Assembly (NCBI GenBank): GCA_022562915.1
Contig: JADFOJ010000030.1
Location: 1 to 35,988, forward strand
DNA from: Planctomycetota bacterium
GTDB taxonomy: Bacteria; Planctomycetota; Phycisphaerae; Phycisphaerales; SM1A02
Direction: 5' to 3'
Length of the DNA stretch: 35,988 nt
Shown: positions 1-8,056 of the stretch, in pieces
How the letters are laid out: every line of letters begins with the position of its first letter
Numbering within the stretch: the first letter of the stretch is position 1
Made by a program: the position numbers and the translations under genes
The notes under the pieces: generated by a model
Database searches by the model: none
Seen by the model: only the letters and a program-made list of their open reading frames with translations
What the model was told of the DNA's origin: nothing

Positions 1-828
1 TTCGTCGAGCAGCTTCCCTCCAGGAGGTGCGTCGTCATGCTCCGCAGCAACGGCCGCCTGCACGCCGGCGACGGAATCGAACTTCTCAGCCGGACCGGCG
101 AACCCACGCCGCACCGGCTCGAACTGATCGAGCCGCACGCGCAAGGATGGACCGTCGCCGTGGACGGGCCCCTCCCGGCGGACGCGGTCCTGGAGGTGGT
201 CGGGTTGACTCCGCTGCCGCCGTACATTCTCAAGGCACGCCACGGCAGGGCCGTCGCCGACGACCTCGACCGGGCGTGGTACCAGACGGTCTACGCGGAC
301 AGTGCCCAGGCCCACTCGGTGGCCGCACCCACGGCGGGACTGCACTTCACCGGCGACCTGCTCGCTCGGCTGGACGCCGCCGGTGTGCGCCGGATCGACG
401 TGACACTGCACATCGGGCCGGGGACGTTCCGGCCCATCACCGCGGCGACCCTCGCCGGGCACGTCATGCACGCCGAGCAGTATTCGGTGTCGCCGAAGGC
501 GATCGCCGCGCTCGCGGCGCGGACCGGGCGCGTCTTCGCCGTCGGCAGCACCACGGCTCGCACGCTGGAATCGCTGCCGGACCCGCTGCCCGCCGCGAAC
601 ATGCTCGACGGCCCCGTTCGCGGCTGCACCGACCTGCTCATCGCACCGCCGGACGAGCCGAGGCATTTCGACGGTCTGCTGACGAACTTCCACCTGCCCA
701 GGTCGACACTGCTTGCACTCGTCGCGGCCCTCATCGGCCTGGACCGTCTCCAGGATGTCTACGCGGAGGCGACGCGGAGACGGTATCGCTTCTACAGCTA
801 TGGAGACGCCATGCTGGTGTTGCCGTGA
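1..828 (+). CDS. queA: tRNA preQ1(34) S-adenosylmethionine ribosyltransferase-isomerase QueA, 5'-truncated
   Basis: QueA transfers and isomerises the ribosyl group of S-adenosylmethionine onto preQ1 in the anticodon wobble position of tRNA, giving epoxyqueuosine. The frame is open from base 1, so the gene starts outside the window; the ATG at 37 is internal. About 275 residues are visible against roughly 350 for the family. Recognisable blocks are LPPYIL, the signature PTAGLHFT, the HIGPGTF segment and the C-terminal TNFHLPRSTLL followed by YRFYSYGDAML. The first 80 visible residues fit the QueA beta-domain only loosely. The gene is followed by a 105-nt gap and then murE, an unrelated function. 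The assignment is secure from the motifs. Confidence 0.95.
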   Translation, partial: FVEQLPSRRCVVMLRSNGRLHAGDGIELLSRTGEPTPHRLELIEPHAQGWTVAVDGPLPADAVLEVVGLTPLPPYILKARHGRAVADDLDRAWYQTVYADSAQAHSVAAPTAGLHFTGDLLARLDAAGVRRIDVTLHIGPGTFRPITAATLAGHVMHAEQYSVSPKAIAALAARTGRVFAVGSTTARTLESLPDPLPAANMLDGPVRGCTDLLIAPPDEPRHFDGLLTNFHLPRSTLLALVAALIGLDRLQDVYAEATRRRYRFYSYGDAMLVLP

Positions 829-829
829 A

Positions 830-846
830 GACCCTTCCGGGGGGTC
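830..846 (+). terminator. short hairpin after queA
   Basis: A five-pair stem (830-834 with 842-846) with a seven-base loop begins one base after the queA stop codon. There is no T-tract, so termination is only a guess. It is one of several hairpins in this window that sit directly behind stop codons. Confidence 0.25.
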
Positions 847-933
847 GTGCGGGCGGTATTCTCCCACGCAACCTTCAAAATCCGATACCTTCTGGGGGTT
901 CAGGGGGTTGAGCCAGGGAGGGCTGCACCCGGC

Positions 934-2445
934 ATGAAGCTGGCCGAGCTGATCAAGGGTCTGCCGATAGAACCGATCCGGGGTTCCGCGTCAGCGGAGA
1001 TCACCGGGATCGTGGAGGACTCACGCCGCGCGACCGCACGATGCCTGTTCGCGGCACGATCCGGCCTCCGGACGGACGGCCTGGGTTTCGTGGGTGACGC
1101 CGTCGCCGCCGGCGCGAGCGCCGTACTTGTTCCCCGCGGCGCGACGGTCGAGGTGCCCGCGACCGTCACCGTGCTCACGGCGCCGGACGTGGCCGCGGTG
1201 CTGGGACCACTGGCGGAGCGGCTCTGGTCACGACCCAGCGAAGCGCTGCGGCTGGTCGGTGTCACGGGCACCAACGGCAAGACCACCGTCAGCCACCTGA
1301 TCCACCACATCCTCGACACGTCCGGTCTTCGGTGCGGGCTGATCGGCACCGTCCGCATCGATGACGGCGCCCGCGACCAGTCGGTCACCATGACCTCGAT
1401 GACCACCATGACCACGCCGCCCGCCGTGGACATCTCACCGACGCTGGCAACCATGGTGGCCAACGACTGTCGGGCGGCCGTGCTGGAGGTCTCCAGCCAC
1501 GCCCTGCACCAGGGGCGCACCGCGGGGCTCGCCTTTGACGTCGGGGTCTTCACCAACCTCTCCGGCGAACACCTCGACTATCACGACACCCTCGATGCCT
1601 ACGCCGACGCCAAGGCGATGTTGTTCAGATCGCTGCCGGCGACGGGCCATGCCGTCGTCAATCTCGACGACCCGGCATCGAGCCGCATGATCGCCGACTG
1701 TGCGGCGCAGACACTGACGTGCAGCCTGACTGATCGCCGTGCCGAGTGCTTCGCCGAGATCGGCCGCCAGACGATCTCGCGCGTGGAAGCGATCTTTCAC
1801 GGTCCGTGGGGTTCCTTCGAGGTCAGGCTCCCGCTGGCAGGTGCCCACAACGTGATCAACGCGCTGCAGGCGGCCGGCGCCGGCTTCGTCCTGGGGATCG
1901 GTCGGGCGATGTTGCAGTCGGCGCTGGACGGGTGCGCGGCGCCGCCGGGTCGGCTGGAGTCGATCACCGGCCCCGATGACCCCTTCGCCGTGCTCGTGGA
2001 CTACGCCCACACCGACGTTGCGCTGGAGAACGTCCTGCGCACGTTGCGGCCGCTGGTGCCGCGCGATGGGCGTCTCCGCGTCGTCTTCGGCGCCGGCGGC
2101 GACCGCGACCGGACCAAGCGCCCGCGGATGGGGCGCGTGGCCGCCCGGATCGCCGACGAATTGATCATCACGTCGGACAATCCCCGCACCGAGGCGCCGG
2201 CGGCGATCATCGATGAGATCGCGTCGGGCGTGCCCGATGACCAGCGATCGGTCACGACACTGTACACCGACCGCCGCGAGGCGATCGAGACCGCGATCGG
2301 CGGCTCCCGACCCGGTGACGTCGTGCTGATCGCGGGCAAGGGCCACGAGCCGTACCAGATCATCGGAACCGAGCGGCATCCTTTCGATGATCGCATCGTG
2401 GCGCGGCAGGCCATCGCCAGCTGCCGGCAGGCCGTCAGACCATGA
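934..2445 (+). CDS. murE: UDP-N-acetylmuramoyl-L-alanyl-D-glutamate:meso-diaminopimelate ligase MurE
   Basis: This cytoplasmic Mur ligase adds the third amino acid to the peptidoglycan precursor UDP-MurNAc-L-Ala-D-Glu. The 503-residue protein shows the ATP-binding loop GTNGKTT (residues 112-118), SGEHLDYH in the central domain, and the C-terminal DNPR motif (415-418) that in the family marks diaminopimelate rather than lysine as substrate. The ATG at 934 is chosen because MKLAELIKGL matches the family N-terminus and a GGGAGG lies upstream (about 917-922). An upstream in-frame start at 847 would add 29 residues unlike the family. Its TGA overlaps the murF ATG as ATGA, indicating coupled translation. 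Confidence 0.95.
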   Translation: MKLAELIKGLPIEPIRGSASAEITGIVEDSRRATARCLFAARSGLRTDGLGFVGDAVAAGASAVLVPRGATVEVPATVTVLTAPDVAAVLGPLAERLWSRPSEALRLVGVTGTNGKTTVSHLIHHILDTSGLRCGLIGTVRIDDGARDQSVTMTSMTTMTTPPAVDISPTLATMVANDCRAAVLEVSSHALHQGRTAGLAFDVGVFTNLSGEHLDYHDTLDAYADAKAMLFRSLPATGHAVVNLDDPASSRMIADCAAQTLTCSLTDRRAECFAEIGRQTISRVEAIFHGPWGSFEVRLPLAGAHNVINALQAAGAGFVLGIGRAMLQSALDGCAAPPGRLESITGPDDPFAVLVDYAHTDVALENVLRTLRPLVPRDGRLRVVFGAGGDRDRTKRPRMGRVAARIADELIITSDNPRTEAPAAIIDEIASGVPDDQRSVTTLYTDRREAIETAIGGSRPGDVVLIAGKGHEPYQIIGTERHPFDDRIVARQAIASCRQAVRP

Positions 2446-3845
2446 GTTTCTTCACACCCGAGATCGTGGCGGCCGTCACGGGCGGCCGCTGGCTGACACG
2501 CCCGGCACGCGGCGGTCCGCTACGCGGCGTGGGAATCGACACGCGCGGCGATCTCGACGGCAGGGCGTTCGTGGCGATCCGCGGCGAGCGGTTTGACGGG
2601 CACGATTTCCTCGATCGGGCCCGCGACGCAGGAGCGCGTGTGCTGCTCGTGCACAAGGAACCCATCGCCGGCACCCGGCGGGCGGACGGTATCCTGCTCG
2701 TCGACGACACGCGGACGGCACTGGGCCGCCTCGCCGCCGCGTGGCGGCGGACGCTGACGGGCACCACGGTGATCGCGGTGACCGGCTCATGCGGCAAAAC
2801 GACCGTCAAGCAGCTTCTCGACGCGGTGCTGTCCACGGCGCGCAGGGGTTGCGCCGCACCGCGGTCCTACAACAACGAGATCGGAGTGCCGCTAGCGATC
2901 CTCGCCGCGGACCCGAGCCACGAGTACCTCGTTCTGGAGATCGGCGCGAGCCGCCCCGGCGAGATCGAGACGCTGGCGCGGATCGCCCGCGCCGACATCG
3001 GCGTCATCACGATGATCGGCCGCGCTCACCTGGCCGGGTTCGGATCGATCGAGACTGTGACCCGGGAAAAGGCGACCCTGCTGAGGCATCTCCAGGGCAC
3101 GCGGCACGCGGTCGTCAACGCCGACGTGCCGGGGCTGCGCCGCTATCTCGCCGAGGCCGGGACGGTGACGCTCTTCGGCGAGGCTCCCGACGCTGATCTG
3201 CGTCTGACAGCCTGGGTGCCGCGCGGCTGCGGAGTTCGTTTCGAGGTGAACCACAGGACGTCCTACGACCTCGGCCTGCCCGGCCGCCACAACGCACTCA
3301 ACGCGCTGGCCGCGGTGGCCGTGGCCCGGCACCTGGACCTGGACCAATCGCTCATCGGGCCGGCGCTCGCCGAATGCCGGCCCGTCGCCATGCGGCTGAG
3401 CCGCCACGTCGTCGGCGAGGTGACGTTCTACAACGACGCGTACAACGCCAACCCGGACTCCGTCGCCGCCTCGCTGGACTCGTTCGCCGAACTCGCGGCG
3501 GACGCGCCGAGGCGCGTCGTCGTACTCGGCGACATGCTGGAGTTGGGCCGGTGTGCCGCCGAGCAGCACCGCGAGGTGGGACAGAGGCTACTCGACCTCG
3601 ACCGGCGACTCTCCGTCGACCACGTCGTGCTGGTCGGCGCGTTGTCGTCACACACGGCCGAGCCGATCCTGGACCGGTGGCCCCGCCACCGGCTCACGCT
3701 GATCAGGCACCTCGACCGGGCCGGTGCCGGCACCGTGGCGGCATCGTTACACCCCGGTGACGCGGTTCTCCTGAAGGGCTCTCGCGCCCTTGGGCTCGAG
3801 TCCGTCATCGACGCCGTCTCCGAACTGCAACACTCGAACGCCTGA
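2442..3845 (+). CDS. murF: UDP-N-acetylmuramoyl-tripeptide:D-alanyl-D-alanine ligase MurF
   Basis: MurF completes the cytoplasmic pentapeptide by ligating D-Ala-D-Ala to the UDP-MurNAc-tripeptide made by MurE. The 467-residue length is normal. Visible motifs are the P-loop variant GSCGKTT (115-121), YNNEIGVPL and LEIGASRPGEI in the central ATPase domain, and NDAYNANPDS with VLGDMLELG in the C-terminal domain. It begins inside the murE stop (ATGA) and ends 10 bases before mraY, so murE-murF-mraY very probably form one transcript in the usual order of the division/cell-wall cluster. Confidence 0.95.
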   Translation: MSFFTPEIVAAVTGGRWLTRPARGGPLRGVGIDTRGDLDGRAFVAIRGERFDGHDFLDRARDAGARVLLVHKEPIAGTRRADGILLVDDTRTALGRLAAAWRRTLTGTTVIAVTGSCGKTTVKQLLDAVLSTARRGCAAPRSYNNEIGVPLAILAADPSHEYLVLEIGASRPGEIETLARIARADIGVITMIGRAHLAGFGSIETVTREKATLLRHLQGTRHAVVNADVPGLRRYLAEAGTVTLFGEAPDADLRLTAWVPRGCGVRFEVNHRTSYDLGLPGRHNALNALAAVAVARHLDLDQSLIGPALAECRPVAMRLSRHVVGEVTFYNDAYNANPDSVAASLDSFAELAADAPRRVVVLGDMLELGRCAAEQHREVGQRLLDLDRRLSVDHVVLVGALSSHTAEPILDRWPRHRLTLIRHLDRAGAGTVAASLHPGDAVLLKGSRALGLESVIDAVSELQHSNA

Positions 3846-3855
3846 CCACCAACCG

Positions 3856-5019
3856 ATGCTGTACAACCTCCTACAGGTCGTCGATGACCGGTTGGACGAA
3901 TTCGGGCTGTACTCCCTGTTGCAGGTGCTCTATCAACTGGAGTTCCGCGCGTTCGCCGCGGTGCTGCTGAGCTTCGCGCTGGTGCTCGTGGCCGGGCGGC
4001 CGGTGATCCGATGGCTCATGCGCCAGAAGATCGGCGACTCGCCTGAGTTCTACCACGCCGACCTCAACGCGCTGATGGCGCGCAAGACCGCCACGCCGAC
4101 GATGGGGGGGATCCTCATCGTGGGGTCGGTCCTGATCACGACCTTTCTGCTGGCGGACCTGCACAACCGCTACGTGATCATCGCCTTCATCGTGCTGGCG
4201 TGGCTGGCGATCCTCGGCGGCATCGACGACTGGCTGAAGTTGACATCGGCACGACGCGGCCCCGGCTCGCGCGAGGGACTCCATGCGTGGGAAAAGCTGC
4301 TCTTTCAGCTCGGTATCGGCGCGGTCGCGGGGTTGTTCATCTACAGGCACGGCGCCGGCACGGTGCTGTCGCAGGTCCTGGTCCTGCCGTTCCAGCGCAC
4401 GTACGAGCCCGGCACGCTGGACCCTCAACAGGGCGTCATCGTGCTGGGCGGCGTCGCGTTCGTGCTGATCTGCACGCTCATGGTCGCCGGCACCTCAAAC
4501 GCGGTGAACCTCACCGACGGCATGGACGGGCTTGCCGCGGGGACGTCGGTGATCGCGGCCTTTGCGCTGATGGTGCTGTGCTACATCGCCGGAAGCGTCG
4601 AGACGGCACGGTTCCTCTTGTTCCCCTACATCGACGGGACCCAGGAACTCATGATCGTCACCGGGGCGATGGCCGGCGCGTGCCTGGGATTCCTGTGGTT
4701 CAACTGCGCACCGGCGGAGGTGTTCATGGGTGACACCGGGGCGCTCTCCCTCGGCGGCCTCATGGCGTATATCGCCGTGGCTATTCGGCAGGAGATCCTC
4801 CTGCTGGTGATCGGCGGCGTCTTCTTCATGGAGATGGCCAGCGTCGTCATGCAGGTCGGCTATTTCAAGTGGACCAAGGGCAAGCGGATACTGCGTTGCT
4901 CGCCGATCCACCACCATTTCCACCTCGGCGGCTGGTCGGAGCAGCAGGTGGTGACGCGTTTCTGGGTGCTGGCGGCCGTCTGCGCCATGGTCGCGCTGGT
5001 CTCGATCAAGCTTCGCTGA
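3856..5019 (+). CDS. mraY: phospho-N-acetylmuramoyl-pentapeptide-transferase MraY
   Basis: This polytopic inner-membrane enzyme moves phospho-MurNAc-pentapeptide onto undecaprenyl phosphate to make lipid I. The 387-residue protein has about ten hydrophobic segments and the family signatures KTATPTMGG (77-85), NLTDGMDGLA from residue 218, EVFMGDTGALSLGG, and the HHH cluster at 352-354 in HHHFHLGGW. The ATG at 3856 gives the usual MraY start (MLYNLLQ); an in-frame start inside murF at 3790 is possible but adds non-family sequence. The gene overlaps the convergent pseudouridine synthase by 14 bases. The usual next genes murD and ftsW do not follow, so the cluster is broken here. Confidence 0.95.
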   Translation: MLYNLLQVVDDRLDEFGLYSLLQVLYQLEFRAFAAVLLSFALVLVAGRPVIRWLMRQKIGDSPEFYHADLNALMARKTATPTMGGILIVGSVLITTFLLADLHNRYVIIAFIVLAWLAILGGIDDWLKLTSARRGPGSREGLHAWEKLLFQLGIGAVAGLFIYRHGAGTVLSQVLVLPFQRTYEPGTLDPQQGVIVLGGVAFVLICTLMVAGTSNAVNLTDGMDGLAAGTSVIAAFALMVLCYIAGSVETARFLLFPYIDGTQELMIVTGAMAGACLGFLWFNCAPAEVFMGDTGALSLGGLMAYIAVAIRQEILLLVIGGVFFMEMASVVMQVGYFKWTKGKRILRCSPIHHHFHLGGWSEQQVVTRFWVLAAVCAMVALVSIKLR

Positions 5020-6196
5020 GCGGGCCCTGGAGCATCGATTCGAGATCGATGGTCGCGCCGGCGACGGTGGGGGTGTCGAGGTGCCGGTGGGTGCGCAGCA
5101 GGGCGATCAACTCGCGCAGGTCATCGGGCAACGGGGCGTGGAAGGTCATCGGTTCTTCGGAGATCGGGTGCCGGAACCCGAGCACGGCGGCGTGCAGTGC
5201 CTGGCGGGTGAGCAGGGGGTCGCGCGGCGAACGGTCTCGCGTGCCGGCCGCGCCCGCCACGTCGGCGACCGTCAGGTGCCGACCGCCGTACATGTCATCG
5301 CCGGCAATCGGGTAACCAAGAGAGTTCATGTGCAGGCGGATCTGGTGGGTGCGGCCCGTCTTGAGCTCCAGCTCCACCAGCGTGAAGTCGTCGTAGCGCT
5401 CGCGGACCCGGTAGATCGTCACCGAGGGCTTGCCGGTGTCGTCCCAGCGAACGGCGTACTTCTCCCTGGCCGTGGGATGCTTGCCCAGCGGCACGTCGAT
5501 GACGTCGGCGAGGGTCTCGATCCGGCCGTGCACGACGGCGAGGTATCGCTTGTCGACCGTGCGGTTCTCGAACTGCCGCGCGAGCCGCCAGTGGGCGGTC
5601 TCCGTCTTGGCGAAGACCATCGCGCCGGTCGTGTGCCGGTCGAGCCGGTGGACGACGCCGGGCCGTGCGAATTCCTCACCGACGGTGGACAGGGCGCCGC
5701 CGGTGGTGTGCTGAAAGCGCCATGCCAGGGCGTTGATCATCGTCCCGCTGGTGTTGCCGCGCGCGGGGTGGACGATGATGTCATCGGCCTTGTTGACGAC
5801 GATGATCTGGTCGTCCTCGAACAGCGCCGCCAGCGGGATGGGCTCGGCGGGGATCGCCGTGCTCGGCGGCGGCGGCAGGATCGCGACGATCTCATCGCCG
5901 GCGTGGAGGCGCGTCGAGGGCTTGGGGTGGCGGCCGTTCACCGTCACGCCCTGCTCCCGGATCAGTTTCTGAAGGGACGTCCGGCTCAGGAAGGGAATCC
6001 GGTCCCCCAGGTACCGGTCGAGCCGCTTGTCGAGATTCCTGCTCAGGCGAAAGGAGACCGAGACCGGCTGCTCGTCGTCACCGGTCTGCTGCTGGTACAG
6101 CTCGAAGAGCCGCTGACGGTCGACCTTGCCGCCACGGGCAATCAACTCGCCGCCGTGATCCGGGTCGTCGGGAGTCCCTTCGTCTCGCCCAGGCAT
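5006..6196 (-). CDS. RluA/RluD-family ribosomal pseudouridine synthase with S4 domain
   Basis: The protein probably converts specific uridines in 23S rRNA to pseudouridine. After a poorly conserved 45-residue N-terminus comes an S4 RNA-binding domain (about 50-112, including RLDRYLGD and VTVNG), then the synthase domain with HRLDRHTTG, in which D186 is the expected catalytic aspartate, followed by KRYLAVVHG and the TGRTHQIRLHM motif. RluD in E. coli is about 326 residues; this one is longer mainly at the N-terminus. Its ATG overlaps the stop of the upstream TPR-like gene by one base (TGATG), so the two are translationally coupled. Which uridines are modified cannot be told from sequence. Confidence 0.93.
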   Translation of the reverse strand: MPGRDEGTPDDPDHGGELIARGGKVDRQRLFELYQQQTGDDEQPVSVSFRLSRNLDKRLDRYLGDRIPFLSRTSLQKLIREQGVTVNGRHPKPSTRLHAGDEIVAILPPPPSTAIPAEPIPLAALFEDDQIIVVNKADDIIVHPARGNTSGTMINALAWRFQHTTGGALSTVGEEFARPGVVHRLDRHTTGAMVFAKTETAHWRLARQFENRTVDKRYLAVVHGRIETLADVIDVPLGKHPTAREKYAVRWDDTGKPSVTIYRVRERYDDFTLVELELKTGRTHQIRLHMNSLGYPIAGDDMYGGRHLTVADVAGAAGTRDRSPRDPLLTRQALHAAVLGFRHPISEEPMTFHAPLPDDLRELIALLRTHRHLDTPTVAGATIDLESMLQGPLSEA

Positions 6197-6942
6197 CAGC
6201 CGGCGCCGGGGTCATCCGGCAGCAGCAACTCGCGCAGCGATTGCTCGATCGAGACCGGCGTTCGTACGGCAGGCGCGGCCGGCGCAGGCAGTTCGGCCTG
6301 GGTGGGAAGCGTCACCGGCTCGGTGTACTCGCCGACGGTGGACGCCCGATCGCGGACGCGCCTGGCAAGATCCGGGTAGAACTCCTCGGCGCGTGCGGCG
6401 GCCATGTCGTACCACCGCGAGGCTTCGTCGATCTGGCCCTTTGATTCGGCGACGACGGCGAGTCCCTGCATCGCGCTGACCGCGTACAGCGTCATGGCCA
6501 GCGATCCGTCATCGCCGTTGGCCAGGGCGTGGTAGAGCGCCGCCGCCTTGTCGAGATAATCCAGTCGCTGCAGCTCGGAGAGCGCCGGGGTAGTCACGCC
6601 GGGTGCATTACTACCGAGGGCCTTGCCGCGCTGAACGGCCAGCAGCCACGCGTCACCCGCGGCCCGCAGGGCCTGCTCGCTCAACCAGGGCACGTCGGCA
6701 TACCGCGCCGCAACGTCCTCGTAGGAGCCCGGCAGCCGGCACTCCACGTACTCCGTCCACGCGTCGTTGAAGTAGTTGGCCCGGTGCTGCTTCCAGCGGA
6801 CGACACCGAGATACAGGCACACACCGATCAGACCCAACAGCACGTACTGCGGGCCCTTTGTCTTGAGCCACTCAACGAAGTCCTCGTTGATGCGGCTCTC
6901 GGCGATCTCGGTCTGATGAACTTCCTTGAGGCGATCGTCCAT
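6196..6942 (-). CDS. single-pass membrane protein with TPR-like periplasmic domain
   Basis: The family is not firmly recognised; the layout resembles YfgM-type proteins. The protein has a charged N-terminal tail, one membrane helix at about residues 32-49 (YVLLGLIGVCLYLGVV) and a helical remainder with alanine-rich pairs of helices such as WLSEQALRAAGDAWLLAVQRG and AALYHALANG, typical of TPR folds. The C-terminus is proline/alanine rich and probably disordered. The ATG at 6942 (248 residues) is preferred; the alternative TTG at 6984 lies inside a perfect hairpin and adds non-conserved residues. It sits between an APH-like phosphotransferase and the pseudouridine synthase, with its stop overlapping the latter's start. 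A protein-interaction or chaperone role is only an inference from the fold. Confidence 0.7.
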   Translation of the reverse strand: MDDRLKEVHQTEIAESRINEDFVEWLKTKGPQYVLLGLIGVCLYLGVVRWKQHRANYFNDAWTEYVECRLPGSYEDVAARYADVPWLSEQALRAAGDAWLLAVQRGKALGSNAPGVTTPALSELQRLDYLDKAAALYHALANGDDGSLAMTLYAVSAMQGLAVVAESKGQIDEASRWYDMAAARAEEFYPDLARRVRDRASTVGEYTEPVTLPTQAELPAPAAPAVRTPVSIEQSLRELLLPDDPGAG

Positions 6943-6965
6943 GGTGGGAACGGTGATCGTAGCCG

Positions 6966-6984
6966 TTGCCCGCGAGGCGGGCAA
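6966..6984 (-). terminator. perfect 8-bp hairpin in the intercistronic gap
   Basis: Arms 6966-6973 and 6977-6984 are perfectly complementary around a three-base loop. The outer edge touches the stop codon of the phosphotransferase gene (6985-6987). No T-tract follows, so it may attenuate, stabilise the upstream message or do nothing. Confidence 0.4.
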
Positions 6985-7974
6985 TTACTTCAGTTCCGAG
7001 ACCGCCCTGACAAGCCAGTCCAGGCATGCATCGAGGTGACGCGGGTCGCCCTCCGACCGCAGGAACCTCGGCGCGGTGCCGGCAAGCAGCGCCCGGCGAA
7101 TCATGGCCAGGCGGGGATAGTCCTCCTCCACCGGCAGCCCCCTGCGGCGGCGGGCGGCCGCGATGGTCTTGACCGGACCGTGGCCTTTGAGTCGCTGCGG
7201 CCGCGACCAGAGTTGTCGCTCCAGGTACACGGCGTCCTCCACCCAGTGACCCGCCCTGACCTCGGCGAGGTCGATCAGGCACACCGGTCCGGATTCCATC
7301 GACACCCGGCTCATGGCATTGGCCAGGTGCAGATCTCCGTGAAGCCACTGGGCGGTGTCTCGCGCCTCCCATTGCTCGACGATCCCGCCGAGGCAGCTGC
7401 GCAACGCCTTGAGCGCGTTGCGCCACTCCTGCTGCCGGGGCACGGGGTTGGTCTTCAAACTCTGATGGGCCTCCTTGAGCAAGTCATCCCACGGCTCACG
7501 GCGTGCCGGCTGATCCACGGACCAGTTCGACGCGGCCAGGTAGAAACGCGCCGCGGCGTCCGCGATGCGGGAGACGTGATCGTCGTGCCAGTGTGTCCCG
7601 AGCGGCCCGTGCTCGAAGCGCTCGATCACCAGCCAGGACAGGTCGTACCCTCCCAGTGTCTGTCCGGAGGCGTAGAGACGCGCGACGACCGGGCCGTCGC
7701 CCGAGCCGTGTCCGTTGGAATCCTGTAGACGCTGCGTCCACATCAACTCGCGCTGCACGACCGGGAGCTTGACGACCACCTCCACGGCCCGGCCATCGGG
7801 CGACCGGTACCGGGCGGTTCCGGTGGCGGCGCCGCCGCGCTGCCAGTCGGTTCGAAACCATGTGATGTCCGAAAGCCGGCCCTCGCACGCATCGGTCAGC
7901 ACGGGTGCCAGGGTCGCCGCGAGGTGGCGGGGATCATCGGGCGGCGCCTGGCTCACGGCATCGACTCTCGCCAA
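6985..7974 (-). CDS. aminoglycoside-phosphotransferase-fold kinase
   Basis: The 329-residue protein belongs to the APH/choline-kinase fold. It shows the Brenner motif WLHGDLHLANAM (catalytic D214) and a downstream CLIDLAE corresponding to the metal-binding DxD strand, here with only one acidic residue in the usual place. A lysine in VVVKLPVVQREL fits the ATP-binding site. The substrate is unknown; small-molecule kinases of many kinds share this fold, and antibiotic resistance should not be assumed. The start is uncertain: TTG at 7974 has GGAGG seven bases upstream, and GTG at 7956 is an alternative. The long open frame continuing upstream to 9453 is antisense to the IOR-like gene and is not coding. 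It is divergent from that gene across only 81 bases. Confidence 0.82.
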   Translation of the reverse strand: MARVDAVSQAPPDDPRHLAATLAPVLTDACEGRLSDITWFRTDWQRGGAATGTARYRSPDGRAVEVVVKLPVVQRELMWTQRLQDSNGHGSGDGPVVARLYASGQTLGGYDLSWLVIERFEHGPLGTHWHDDHVSRIADAAARFYLAASNWSVDQPARREPWDDLLKEAHQSLKTNPVPRQQEWRNALKALRSCLGGIVEQWEARDTAQWLHGDLHLANAMSRVSMESGPVCLIDLAEVRAGHWVEDAVYLERQLWSRPQRLKGHGPVKTIAAARRRRGLPVEEDYPRLAMIRRALLAGTAPRFLRSEGDPRHLDACLDWLVRAVSELK

Positions 7975-8040
7975 GAAACCTCCTCCGGCCAACGCGCCCG
8001 CCTCATGCAGGCTATGCCGATCGTGCGGCCACGTCGATCG

Positions 8041-8056
8041 TACAATCAGCCGGTCG
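8041..8056 (+). promoter_or_regulatory. candidate -10 element for a leaderless start
   Basis: TACAAT at 8041-8046 lies nine bases before the GTG at 8056. There is no ribosome binding site before that GTG and no good -35 hexamer. The spacing would put the transcript start at or next to the GTG, as in leaderless genes. This is inference from spacing only. Confidence 0.35.

Noticed and set aside
6985..7974. Antibiotic resistance gene
   Set aside because: The APH fold is shared by many small-molecule kinases, and nothing in the context points to aminoglycosides.
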